A stretch of DNA of 11,525 bases from CAZWTD01 sp964637345 (lineage in GTDB: Bacteria; Patescibacteriota; Patescibacteriia; HK-STAS-PATE-3). The position numbers were made by a program, and so were the translations under genes. The notes beneath the pieces were generated by a model, which was not told the origin of the DNA, made no database searches, and saw only the letters and a program-made list of their open reading frames with translations. Position 1 is the first letter of the stretch. Each line of letters begins with the position of its first letter. This document shows positions 5,069 through 11,174 of the stretch, piece after piece. The stretch lies in contig CAZWTD010000025.1 in assembly GCA_964637345.1 (NCBI GenBank), positions 1 to 11,525 on the forward strand. The letters are read 5' to 3'.

Positions 5069-6346
5069 TTAGGGAGCATCTTGGGCCGGAACCTCTGGGA
5101 GACCGAGCTGAAGGCGAAAGAGACCAAGGGTCATGGCCCGATTGGCGTGGCACCTCGGGCTTCTCCGGTGAGCGAAGTTTTCCCCGTCCACCCCGGCTTT
5201 GAGGTGACAACAATCCCCCTTACAGCTATTTCGAGCGAAGCAGTCCGTACATTCGGGAACCGAGTCAACGACAAGCTTCTCAAGGCGCCGATAGGCCGGT
5301 TCATCAATAACGAAACTGTTGGACTCTGGGTCGAAGGAACCGTAGTGAAACTGGCTTGACAGAGGGTCTTCTCTCGAGTTTACACGTGTACAGCCCGTAA
5401 CGTTTCCCTCTGGATCCACTCCGAAGATTCGACCGTTGATGCCGCAGAAGCTGATGGAACAGGGGAGCGCCTTAATTGTTGCAGCGGAGTGGCGGACCTG
5501 AATACCGTTCTCTTTCGCAACTCGCATTGTTCGGACGAAGTGGGTTGCGAATTTCATTGGATCAGGCGCGATCGCGTCACTTGTAGCGCAGCGTCCGGTA
5601 CGTTCGACAGGCTCAATGCCGATCAGGACGCCCGGCCATCGATGATGTAGGAAGAGAACTTGCTCCTGCATAGTCTCAACGCTGAGTGCCGTAACTGTCA
5701 TTCGAAACCCTACTCCGATTTTCCCTGAGGCTAGGAGACGATCGATGTTTTTCTCGAGGCGCTGGAAAGATCCTTTGCCATTTGACGTCGGTCGTTGGCG
5801 GTCGTGAATCTCGGCTTGACCATCGATTGAAATTGAGATGTTACTGAAGTTCTCAATAACGTAGTCACAGACCCTCGGTGAGAAGGTTCCATTGCTTACG
5901 ATGGCCAGCTTGCACGAAAGCCCAATCTCTACGCTTTTCTTCTTGCAGTATTCAACGATGTGGCGGACGAGTCGAAGAGAAAGCAGTGGTTCGCCTCCCC
6001 CAGTGAGAGTGACGCTGAATCTGGTCTCTCCGAGTTCTTGGCAGACTGCAGCAACTTGGTCGACTGCCCGGCGAGCAACTTCGGGTTGCATTTCGCGTCT
6101 TGTACACGTTCCAGCTTCTGAATAGCAATAGACGCACCGAAGGTTGCAGAAATTGTTCAGAATCAAGTCACAGCGACGAAATCGCTGCTCTGGTTTCCGA
6201 AAGACAGGGGCGGCGTGAGCCGGGACTTCCAGCTGATCCGGTATCTCGGTTTCCCGTGAAACGAGATAGATCTTGAGGAGTTCGGGGATATAGACGATCT
6301 TTTGTCCGCCTTCGACAGGAATTTGAAACACCCGTACGAGCGACAT
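5069..6346 (-). CDS. Radical SAM/SPASM peptide maturase
   Basis: 425 residues from ATG 6346, with AAGGAG five bases upstream. The radical SAM core carries CNLRCVYC (Cys67, Cys71, Cys74) for the SAM-bound 4Fe-4S cluster and GGGEP (116-120) for SAM binding. The C-terminus is a full SPASM domain: Cys301 and Cys319 around FGVDPEGNVTG, then Cys366-x2-Cys369-x5-Cys375-x3-Cys379 and a late Cys399, enough for two auxiliary clusters. The first 50 residues (EGGQKIVYIPELLKIYLVS) look like the N-terminal region of RiPP-modifying SPASM enzymes. It lies directly downstream of a 49-residue Cys-rich ORF, so a thioether-forming (sactipeptide/ranthipeptide-type) or other peptide modification is inferred. SPASM proteins also include sulfatase maturases and heme-pathway enzymes, but no such neighbour is present. 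Confidence 0.88.
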   Translation of the reverse strand: MSLVRVFQIPVEGGQKIVYIPELLKIYLVSRETEIPDQLEVPAHAAPVFRKPEQRFRRCDLILNNFCNLRCVYCYSEAGTCTRREMQPEVARRAVDQVAAVCQELGETRFSVTLTGGGEPLLSLRLVRHIVEYCKKKSVEIGLSCKLAIVSNGTFSPRVCDYVIENFSNISISIDGQAEIHDRQRPTSNGKGSFQRLEKNIDRLLASGKIGVGFRMTVTALSVETMQEQVLFLHHRWPGVLIGIEPVERTGRCATSDAIAPDPMKFATHFVRTMRVAKENGIQVRHSAATIKALPCSISFCGINGRIFGVDPEGNVTGCTRVNSREDPLSSQFHYGSFDPESNSFVIDEPAYRRLEKLVVDSVPECTDCFARNSCKGDCCHLKAGVDGENFAHRRSPRCHANRAMTLGLFRLQLGLPEVPAQDAP

Positions 6347-6364
6347 GGTTTCTCCTTGAAGATT

Positions 6365-6393
6365 GGCGGGTCAGCCCAGAGGGCCGACCCGCC
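6365..6393 (-). other. 13-bp intercistronic hairpin between precursor and maturase
   Basis: Arms GGCGGGTCAGCCC (6365-6377) and GGGCCGACCCGCC (6381-6393) pair over 13 bp with one wobble and a three-base loop. It lies between the precursor stop and the Shine-Dalgarno of the maturase. No T tract follows on the minus strand. Such a stem can give partial termination or 3'-end protection, making more precursor than enzyme transcript. Confidence 0.65.
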
Positions 6394-6410
6394 TGGTGTG
6401 CGTTGTCTGG

Positions 6411-6560
6411 TCAGTCGCTCGAACAGATGTAGTCGTCGCAACACTGGTCGCAACAACCTTCACCGGCGAGCTTGAATTCCGGTCCCTTGAGGTCAGCAGA
6501 CGCTGTACTGAGCGCTTCGAGAGACTCGAGCGTCAGGATGACCTCTTTTTCCGGGTTCAC
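6411..6560 (-). CDS. Cys-rich RiPP-like precursor peptide
   Basis: A 49-residue peptide starting at GTG 6560, behind a near-perfect Shine-Dalgarno (AAGGAGG, 4 bases away). The first 35 residues (MNPEKEVILTLESLEALST, then a short Gly/Pro-containing linker up to LAGEG) are acidic and free of cysteine, like a leader peptide. The last 14 carry all five cysteines as CCDQCCDDYICSSD. It lies 64 bases upstream of a radical SAM/SPASM gene on the same strand, with a hairpin between. That is the classic layout of a ribosomally made, radical-SAM-modified peptide. No transporter or protease of the cassette is adjacent, and the cleavage site is uncertain (perhaps after the Gly at 33 or 35). I do not recognise this core from a described family. 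A metal-binding small protein is the main alternative. Confidence 0.75.
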   Translation of the reverse strand: MNPEKEVILTLESLEALSTASADLKGPEFKLAGEGCCDQCCDDYICSSD

Positions 6561-6600
6561 GTTTCCTCCTTTCTACCACAGCAAGTCCCGTCCCCCATAG

Positions 6601-6624
6601 ATGAGACCTCATTCAAGGCCTCAT
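6601..6624. other. 9-bp hairpin in the RiPP leader region
   Basis: ATGAGACCT (6601-6609) pairs with AGGCCTCAT (6616-6624) with one wobble, loop CATTCA. On the plus strand it is followed by TTTT and could act as a terminator; on the minus strand it lies in the 5' UTR of the precursor gene, about 40 bases before its start codon. Confidence 0.5.
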
Positions 6625-6717
6625 TTTTGCGCATTGCTCCATGGGTTGAGAGGTTGTGAGGATTTGTCAAAGGTCTGAATCCACCCTGGACCATGTAGTC
6701 GAAAAAGTCAAAATGCA

Positions 6718-6733
6718 GCGCCGTCGCGCCGTC
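6718..6733. repeat. Tandem 8-bp repeat
   Basis: GCGCCGTC is repeated twice head to tail in the divergent intergenic region, followed by GC and an A run. It could be a paired protein-binding site or a slippage product. Confidence 0.4.
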
Positions 6734-6746
6734 GCAAAAATATCAT

Positions 6747-6764
6747 AACCTTTTCGAAAAGGTT
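6747..6764. promoter_or_regulatory. 18-bp perfect palindrome, candidate operator
   Basis: AACCTTTTCGAAAAGGTT is a perfect inverted repeat in the region between the minus-strand RiPP operon and the plus-strand response regulator gene. On the minus strand a possible -10 (TATGAT, 6742-6747) abuts it, so a bound protein would cover the spacer of that promoter. The -35 is weak, so the promoter assignment is tentative. Confidence 0.5.
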
Positions 6765-6811
6765 TATTAAGCCCTAGGGTAACCCATGGTAAGCTCGCAG
6801 GTTCAAAATCA

Positions 6812-6840
6812 TTTACCTCTACCGGAATTTTCGGTACAAT
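6812..6840 (+). promoter_or_regulatory. Promoter of the response regulator gene (leaderless)
   Basis: TTTACC (6812-6817), a 17-base spacer and TACAAT (6835-6840). The -10 ends seven bases before the ATG at 6848, which implies an mRNA starting at or within a base of the start codon. There is no Shine-Dalgarno. Confidence 0.6.
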
Positions 6841-6847
6841 ACAATTT

Positions 6848-7297
6848 ATGAAGGGGGCGAAGAAAAAAACGAAGCTCAGTGCACCACGCAAAAAAGTTCT
6901 CGTTGTTGAAGACGAGCCGATTCTTGCGTCGATGTACATGACGGTCTTAAAGCGGGTTCAAGCGGACATTTACGGAGCGAAGACGAAACAGGAAGGGGAG
7001 CGAATCGTCGCGCGCGTTTCCCCGGATCTCGTCCTCCTCGACCTCATGATTCCATCAACAACAGTTCAGGATACGAATACGGATTTTCATGATCCAGTTG
7101 GATTAAAGTTGCTCGCTGAACTTCGGAGGAATCCCGCGACAAAGCATACGAAGGTCATTATCCTCTCGAACCTCGACGCTGACGAACAGCGAAAACGGGC
7201 AATTGCGCTCGGGGCGATCGACTATCTCGTAAAGTCGAGTCTTCCGCCCAGTGTTGTTGTTGAGAAGGTGAAAGCCGTCCTTGGGGCAACCGAGTAA
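6848..7297 (+). CDS. Stand-alone response regulator receiver protein
   Basis: 149 residues: a Lys-rich N-terminal tail (about 1-16) and one receiver domain. The acidic pair is Glu21-Asp22 in VLVVEDE, the phospho-acceptor Asp65 is in LVLLDLMIP, the switch Ser107 is in VIILSNLD, and Lys129 is in DYLVKSS, so the phosphorylation site is intact. A loop of about 13 residues (70-82, with several Thr and Asp) follows Asp65 and is longer than in most receivers. No DNA-binding or enzymatic output domain is present, so it may act by protein contact, like CheY or Spo0F. No intact histidine kinase is nearby; only kinase-tail fragments exist in the window. It is divergent from the RiPP operon. Confidence 0.9.
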   Translation: MKGAKKKTKLSAPRKKVLVVEDEPILASMYMTVLKRVQADIYGAKTKQEGERIVARVSPDLVLLDLMIPSTTVQDTNTDFHDPVGLKLLAELRRNPATKHTKVIILSNLDADEQRKRAIALGAIDYLVKSSLPPSVVVEKVKAVLGATE

Positions 7298-7324
7298 TCG
7301 GCGTCTGAAATCCAGACTCAGGCT

Positions 7325-7357
7325 CGGCTTGACAAGCCGGCGCTTTTGGCATATCCT
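7325..7357 (+). promoter_or_regulatory. Promoter with dyad over the -35 box
   Basis: TTGACA (7329-7334), a 17-base spacer and TATCCT (7352-7357) form a strong promoter for the mini-protein at 7450. CGGCTT-GAC-AAGCCG (7325-7339) is a perfect dyad centred on the -35 box. It may be an operator, or the stem of a terminator for the preceding gene, though no T tract follows directly. Confidence 0.65.
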
Positions 7358-7360
7358 TGA

Positions 7361-7392
7361 GTGCTTTGAAAAGAGGGGATCAAAGCCCGCAC
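7361..7392 (+). other. Hairpin at the 5' end of the mini-protein mRNA
   Basis: GCTTTGA (7363-7369) pairs with TCAAAGC (7380-7386) around AAAGAGGGGA, and outer GTGC/GCAC can extend it. It begins at the expected transcription start, so it would cap the 5' UTR of about 85 bases. Confidence 0.45.
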
Positions 7393-7449
7393 CTTTCATC
7401 CCGCGCTCGCGAGAACACTGTTCATCAGTAACCTTCTACGGGAGGCTCT

Positions 7450-7653
7450 ATGACAGTATCGTTCTCCCCCATGCAACTCGTCCTTTTCGGAGGATTTCTC
7501 GTCTGGTTGGCCCTGCAGTTCATCTCGCCGCCCCGACGCTCCCGCACCGGCTTCGCTCATGGTGCAATCGAAATCTCTTTCCTCCTTCTTGGACTGATCA
7601 TGCTGCTCTGCGGCGCGGTCTGGTACATCAAGAATCCTGCCCCTCTCGGGTAG
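7450..7653 (+). CDS. Two-span membrane mini-protein, unknown function
   Basis: 67 residues with GGGAGG five to ten bases ahead of ATG 7450. Two hydrophobic segments (about 8-25, MQLVLFGGFLVWLALQFI, and about 39-60) are joined by a basic loop (PPRRSRTGF), which suggests a hairpin with the loop in the cytoplasm and both ends outside. It has a clear promoter upstream and a terminator that overlaps its last codons, so it is a single-gene transcription unit. I do not recognise a family. The complete expression signals make it more credible than length alone would. Confidence 0.7.
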   Translation: MTVSFSPMQLVLFGGFLVWLALQFISPPRRSRTGFAHGAIEISFLLLGLIMLLCGAVWYIKNPAPLG

Positions 7654-7666
7654 GATTCTTCTTTTT
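7630..7666 (+). terminator. Strong Rho-independent terminator overlapping a gene end
   Basis: Arms AAGAATCCT (7630-7638) and AGGATTCTT (7652-7660) continue inward through a G-T wobble and CCC/GGG, making 13 bp with loop CTCTC, followed by CTTTTT. The left arm lies inside the last codons of the mini-protein. Confidence 0.9.
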
Positions 7667-7667
7667 G

Positions 7668-7697
7668 TTCAAAATCGGCGAAGAATCATGATATACT
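7668..7697 (+). promoter_or_regulatory. Promoter of the ATPase operon (leaderless)
   Basis: TTCAAA (7668-7673), an 18-base spacer and TATACT (7692-7697) preceded by TG, an extended -10. Seven bases separate the -10 from ATG 7705, so the mRNA should start at or next to the start codon. It follows the terminator T tract immediately. Confidence 0.6.
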
Positions 7698-7704
7698 ATC
7701 CTGT

Positions 7705-10371
7705 ATGGCCCAGCGCGCGCCGTACCTCATGACCGTTGACGAGCTTATCCGCAAACTTCGAACGACGAAGCGCGGATTAAGCGAGTCTGCGGTGCTTCGG
7801 CGTCGGGCGAGCGACGGCGCGAACATTTTGCCGTCTGCGCGGCGGCGCGGCTGGTGGTCGGTTCTTGGCCGGCAATTTTCCAGCCCACTCATTGTTATTC
7901 TCGTTGCGGCAGCTGCGGTGAGTTACGCGCTTGATGATCGCGTCGATGCTCATGTCATTTTGGCGGCAGTTGTCCTCAATGTCGTCGTCGGTTTCATCCA
8001 GGAATACCGGGCCGAGCGGACGATTGAAGCGCTCCACCGCGTAGTCCGTTACCAGGCGCTTGTTCTGCGTGACGGCGTCGAGCGGCTTGTCGCGTCTGAA
8101 GACCTCGTGGTCGGTGATCTCCTTCGCCTGCGAGCCGGCGACCGGATCGTTGCGGATGCTCGCGTCATGAGCGCTACGAACCTCCAGGTGAATGAGGCGG
8201 TCTTAACCGGCGAAGCGCTTCCGGTCGAGAAAATAGCGAAGCGCTTGAGCGGAGAAGAAACTCTCGCTGACCAGCGGAATATGGTCTTTAGCGGGACAAC
8301 GGTTGTCGAAGGATCGGGTCTCGCCTTCGTAGTCGCGACCGGGGTCCGGACGGAGTTCGGCCGCATTATCACCGCGGTCCGAGAAGCTGAAGAACCTCCA
8401 ACGCCGTGGCAGCAACGCTTAAATAACTTCGCCCGCTTCTTAACCCTCCTCATTGGTATAGTGGCGATTGCGCTATTTTGTCTGGGAATGCTGACCGGCC
8501 GGTCCTTTGTCGAAATGTTTGCCGTTTCAGTTGCCATCGCGGTCGCTGCGATTCCCGAAGGCCTGGCGATCGGCGTAACCGTTGTTCTTGTCGTCGGCAT
8601 GCGGCGGATTTTGAAGCGTCAAGCCCTGACGCGCCAGCTCGTCGCCGTCGAAACGCTCGGATCTACGACGGTGTTATGCGTCGACAAAACCGGAACCGTG
8701 ACTGAAGGCAATATGGCAGTCGCGCGCGTCGTGACGAATAATCATGACCTTGAGGCGAATCCCGACGCTCTTCACGCTCACGCGCAAGACGTTGCGCCTT
8801 CGGTAAGTACCCTGCGTTTGTTCCGGATTGGGCTTCTCTGCAACGACGCGCATATTGAGAATGAGGACGCGAGCTATGAGCACCGGCTTATTACCGGAAG
8901 TCCGACCGAGCGCGCTTTAGTTCTCGCGGCCCATGCGGTCGGCTTTACTCGAACCGCGCTCGAGAAGGAAGAGCCTCGGCTCGAAAGTCTGCCCTTCGAT
9001 TCCAACCGGAAGTATATGTTGACCGTTCACCGCCTGAAGCAGGGCCATATGCTCTACTGTAAGGGCGCGCCCGAAGTAGTGATCGGCGCGTGCCGGGCGA
9101 TCGACCGCGACGGGACCGCGCATCCGCTCGACGCGCGGCGGTCCGCCGAGCTGCTCCGTCGGGCGGAGCAGTTGAGCCGCGAAGGGCTCCGCGTCTTAGC
9201 CTTTGCCTATGCCCCAGTCCGCTCGGATGAACTACCCGAAGGACAGCTTCCGCCCCTGACCTTCGTTGGTTTTGTCGGCCTGAAAGATCCCTTGCGTCCT
9301 GAGTCGGCCCCTGCGATCGCCCGGCTCCAAGCGGCCGGTATCCGCGTAGCAATGATTACCGGCGACCATCGCTTGACCGCTGAGGCGATTGCTCGCGAGC
9401 TCGGCATTCTTAGTGGACGCAAGACAGTGGTTTCCGGCCGCGATCTAGCAACGATGACTGACGAAGAGCTCCAGCGTCGCGTAGCAGACATCGCCGTCTA
9501 CGCGCGCGTGACCGCCCAGGATAAAATCCGCATTGTGAAAGCCTGGAAAGCGCGCGGCGAAGTTGTGGCTATGACCGGCGACGGAATTAACGACGCGGCT
9601 GCCTTGAAGGCCGCTGATATCGGGATCGCGCTCGGGTCCGGTACGGACGTGGCGAAAGAGGCCTCGCGCCTTATTCTTCTCGATGACAATGTGAAGACGA
9701 TCGCCGCGGCGGTTGAAGAGGGGAGAATCATTTTTGAAAACGTCCGCAAAGTAACGCTCTACCTTCTCTCCGATAGTTTTGCCGCGGTCCTGCTTGTTGC
9801 CTTAAGTTTGATTGCCGGACTCCCGCTCGCGCTGTCCGCCGCGCAGATACTTTGGATCAACTTAATTGCCGACGGGCTCCCGAATATTGCGCTGACGGTC
9901 GAACCGAAAGAGCGTGATGTAATGCGCGAAGCCCCGCGGTCGCGAAAAGAGCCGCTCGTTGATACGTCGGGCCGCCGCTTCATTATGGCGGTGAGCCTGT
10001 TTATGGGCCTCTTCGCCTTTCTCATTTTCGCCTTTGTTGAGCGAGCAAGCGGCGACGTCGTTCTCGCCCAGTCGGTAACCTTCCTCGCGCTCGGAACGAC
10101 GACGCTCATGTACACCTTTAGCTTACGCAATACCTTCGGGACGATTTTTGCGACAAATCCTTTCCGGAATCTGTGGCTTTGCGTGGCGGTGGCTGGCGGA
10201 CTCGGTCTTCAGTGGATTGCGGTTTCCTGGGGCCCGCTCCAGCGATTTCTCGGAACAAGCTCGCGTGCGTGGGACTACTGGCCCCTTGTTCTGATCATGG
10301 TCATCCTTGTTTTGACCTTCGTCGAAGCGACGAAGCTGCTTCTTCGGCCGAATCAGCGAAAGGTCCATTAA
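7705..10371 (+). CDS. P2-type cation-transporting ATPase (Ca2+-ATPase-like)
   Basis: 888 residues, full length for the family. In order: N-terminal cation-ATPase region (about 8-70), TM1-2, actuator domain with TGE (168-170), TM3-4 with PEGLA (284-288), phosphorylation motif CVDKTGT with Asp327, nucleotide-binding KGAPE (from 453), hinge MTGDGIND (623-630), then TM5-10. It would pump a cation across the membrane using ATP. Ca2+-site residues known from SERCA are only partly kept: Glu285 in TM4 and Asn719 and Asp723 in TM6 (NLIADGLP) match site II, while TM5 reads LLSDSFAAV, so the SERCA Asn768 and Glu771 positions are Ser691 and Ala694. A single-site pump, or another ion, is likely. The next gene starts one base after the stop, so the two form an operon. 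Confidence 0.92.
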   Translation: MAQRAPYLMTVDELIRKLRTTKRGLSESAVLRRRASDGANILPSARRRGWWSVLGRQFSSPLIVILVAAAAVSYALDDRVDAHVILAAVVLNVVVGFIQEYRAERTIEALHRVVRYQALVLRDGVERLVASEDLVVGDLLRLRAGDRIVADARVMSATNLQVNEAVLTGEALPVEKIAKRLSGEETLADQRNMVFSGTTVVEGSGLAFVVATGVRTEFGRIITAVREAEEPPTPWQQRLNNFARFLTLLIGIVAIALFCLGMLTGRSFVEMFAVSVAIAVAAIPEGLAIGVTVVLVVGMRRILKRQALTRQLVAVETLGSTTVLCVDKTGTVTEGNMAVARVVTNNHDLEANPDALHAHAQDVAPSVSTLRLFRIGLLCNDAHIENEDASYEHRLITGSPTERALVLAAHAVGFTRTALEKEEPRLESLPFDSNRKYMLTVHRLKQGHMLYCKGAPEVVIGACRAIDRDGTAHPLDARRSAELLRRAEQLSREGLRVLAFAYAPVRSDELPEGQLPPLTFVGFVGLKDPLRPESAPAIARLQAAGIRVAMITGDHRLTAEAIARELGILSGRKTVVSGRDLATMTDEELQRRVADIAVYARVTAQDKIRIVKAWKARGEVVAMTGDGINDAAALKAADIGIALGSGTDVAKEASRLILLDDNVKTIAAAVEEGRIIFENVRKVTLYLLSDSFAAVLLVALSLIAGLPLALSAAQILWINLIADGLPNIALTVEPKERDVMREAPRSRKEPLVDTSGRRFIMAVSLFMGLFAFLIFAFVERASGDVVLAQSVTFLALGTTTLMYTFSLRNTFGTIFATNPFRNLWLCVAVAGGLGLQWIAVSWGPLQRFLGTSSRAWDYWPLVLIMVILVLTFVEATKLLLRPNQRKVH

Positions 10372-10372
10372 G

Positions 10373-10942
10373 ATGCCCCGCGCTCTTCGTCTTCTCGCGC
10401 TCGTCTCGCTCATCATCTTGCTGGGGATTGAACTGTTGACGAGTTACGATACCGGGCCGCGCCAGCTCGCCCTCTCGCTCACGAATCTCGCCGCGATTGT
10501 CGTGATGCTGTGGCTCGGTCGGCTATTCGATCGCGCGTCTGCCGGGTTGTACGCCCTTCTTGCTGTGGCGGTTGCGCTTGGCGTCTGGTTTGATGCGCTC
10601 GGAAATTTTGTGCACTTCTACGGCCGTTTTCTCTGGTGGGATAAGCTTGCGCACGGTTTTGGGACCGCGGCCGTGAGCGTCGGGTTCGCGGCCCTGCTTG
10701 CGCGCCTAGAGTCCCGTGGCGCGCTCCATCTGAAGCCCGGACTGCATGTACTCTTCGCGGTTGCGCTCGGAATGCTCGCCGCGTCGGTTTATGAGGTGAG
10801 CGAGCTCATCGGCGATCAGCTTTTCCACCTCGAGCGGATTATCGACCTCTATGATACGGCCGACGACCTAATGTGGAATCTTATTGCGTCTATCCCGGCC
10901 GCTGCGCTGACGGTGTGGGTGGCCAGGAGGGGAAGTCCTTGA
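10373..10942 (+). CDS. YjdF/DUF2238 family membrane protein
   Basis: 189 residues, mostly hydrophobic, with about five or six transmembrane segments. The family's acidic and His motifs are visible: FGRFLWWDKLAHGFGT-type segment with Asp90 and His94 (here YGRFLWWDKLAHGFG), VYEVSELIGD with Glu141 and Glu144, and YDTADDLMWNLIAS with Asp161 and Asp164-Asp165. These conserved polar residues inside membrane segments suggest a membrane enzyme or a metal site, but the family's function is not established as far as I know. It begins one base after the ATPase stop with no strong ribosome site, so translational coupling is likely. Its TGA stop lies within the -35 box of the next promoter. Confidence 0.8.
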   Translation: MPRALRLLALVSLIILLGIELLTSYDTGPRQLALSLTNLAAIVVMLWLGRLFDRASAGLYALLAVAVALGVWFDALGNFVHFYGRFLWWDKLAHGFGTAAVSVGFAALLARLESRGALHLKPGLHVLFAVALGMLAASVYEVSELIGDQLFHLERIIDLYDTADDLMWNLIASIPAAALTVWVARRGSP

Positions 10943-10966
10943 CAGGCTAGGACAGGGGAGTATTCT
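10939..10966 (+). promoter_or_regulatory. Promoter of second C39-like lipoprotein gene
   Basis: TTGACA (10939-10944), a 16-base spacer and TATTCT (10961-10966), same layout as at 310-337. The -35 box overlaps the stop codon of the preceding membrane gene. The expected start is near 10973. Confidence 0.7.
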
Positions 10967-10972
10967 GGAAAC

Positions 10973-11174
10973 AGAAGGTGGCGATCCTTGTCCCGGACTT
11001 GATCCGGGATCTATATGGATGCGCCGCCGTTTTGTATCTTGAAACCGGCGCCAAACGCCGGTTATTTCCGCTCTGCCACACGGTGGCTCCTGGGAGCGCA
11101 GAAATACTGGGCTCTGAACGGGGGAGAAGTCATCTCCCCACACTCTCGTCAGCTCTTTACAAGGAGAGTATGCC
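10973..11174 (+). promoter_or_regulatory. Structured 5' leader, copy B
   Basis: Same order of elements as copy A. P1: GGTGGCGATCC (10977-10987) with GGATgCGCCGCC (11017-11028), its apical loop filled by a dispersed palindrome. P2: AACCGGCG/CGCCGGTT (11043-11063). P3: GCCAC/GTGGC (11075-11087). P4: GAGCGCAG/CTGGGCTC (11094-11114), loop AAATA, the same G-G mismatch as copy A and an A-T pair where copy A has G-C. P5: GGGGAGA/TCTCCCC (11121-11139), with AAGTC in or at the loop. CTCTTT (11153-11158) faces the Shine-Dalgarno AAGGAG (11161-11166) as in copy A. Confidence 0.7.
10989..11012 (+). repeat. Dispersed palindrome inside leader copy B
   Basis: TCCCGGA-CTTGA-TCCGGGA forms a 7-bp hairpin (10991-11009) within the phrase TGTCCCGGACTTGATCCGGG. 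This is a widespread intergenic repeat wording in bacterial genomes. Copy A has only a 6-base loop at this place, so the element looks inserted into the tip of hairpin P1. Confidence 0.6.

Noticed and set aside
5081..5359. Plus-strand 92-residue frame over the SPASM region
   Set aside because: It overlaps the conserved cysteine-rich end of the radical SAM gene on the other strand; no ribosome site, no recognisable features.
6363..6659. Plus-strand 98-residue frame over the precursor gene
   Set aside because: The minus strand here has a near-perfect Shine-Dalgarno, sensible leader/core composition and operon position; the plus frame has none of these.
6718..6733. Start of a CRISPR-like array
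   Set aside because: Only two head-to-tail 8-base units without spacers.
8049..8600. Long minus-strand frames opposite the ATPase (also 8945-9352, 9759-10130)
   Set aside because: Low-complexity Arg/Ser/Thr-rich translations are typical of the reverse frame of a GC-rich gene; the plus strand encodes every P-type ATPase motif.
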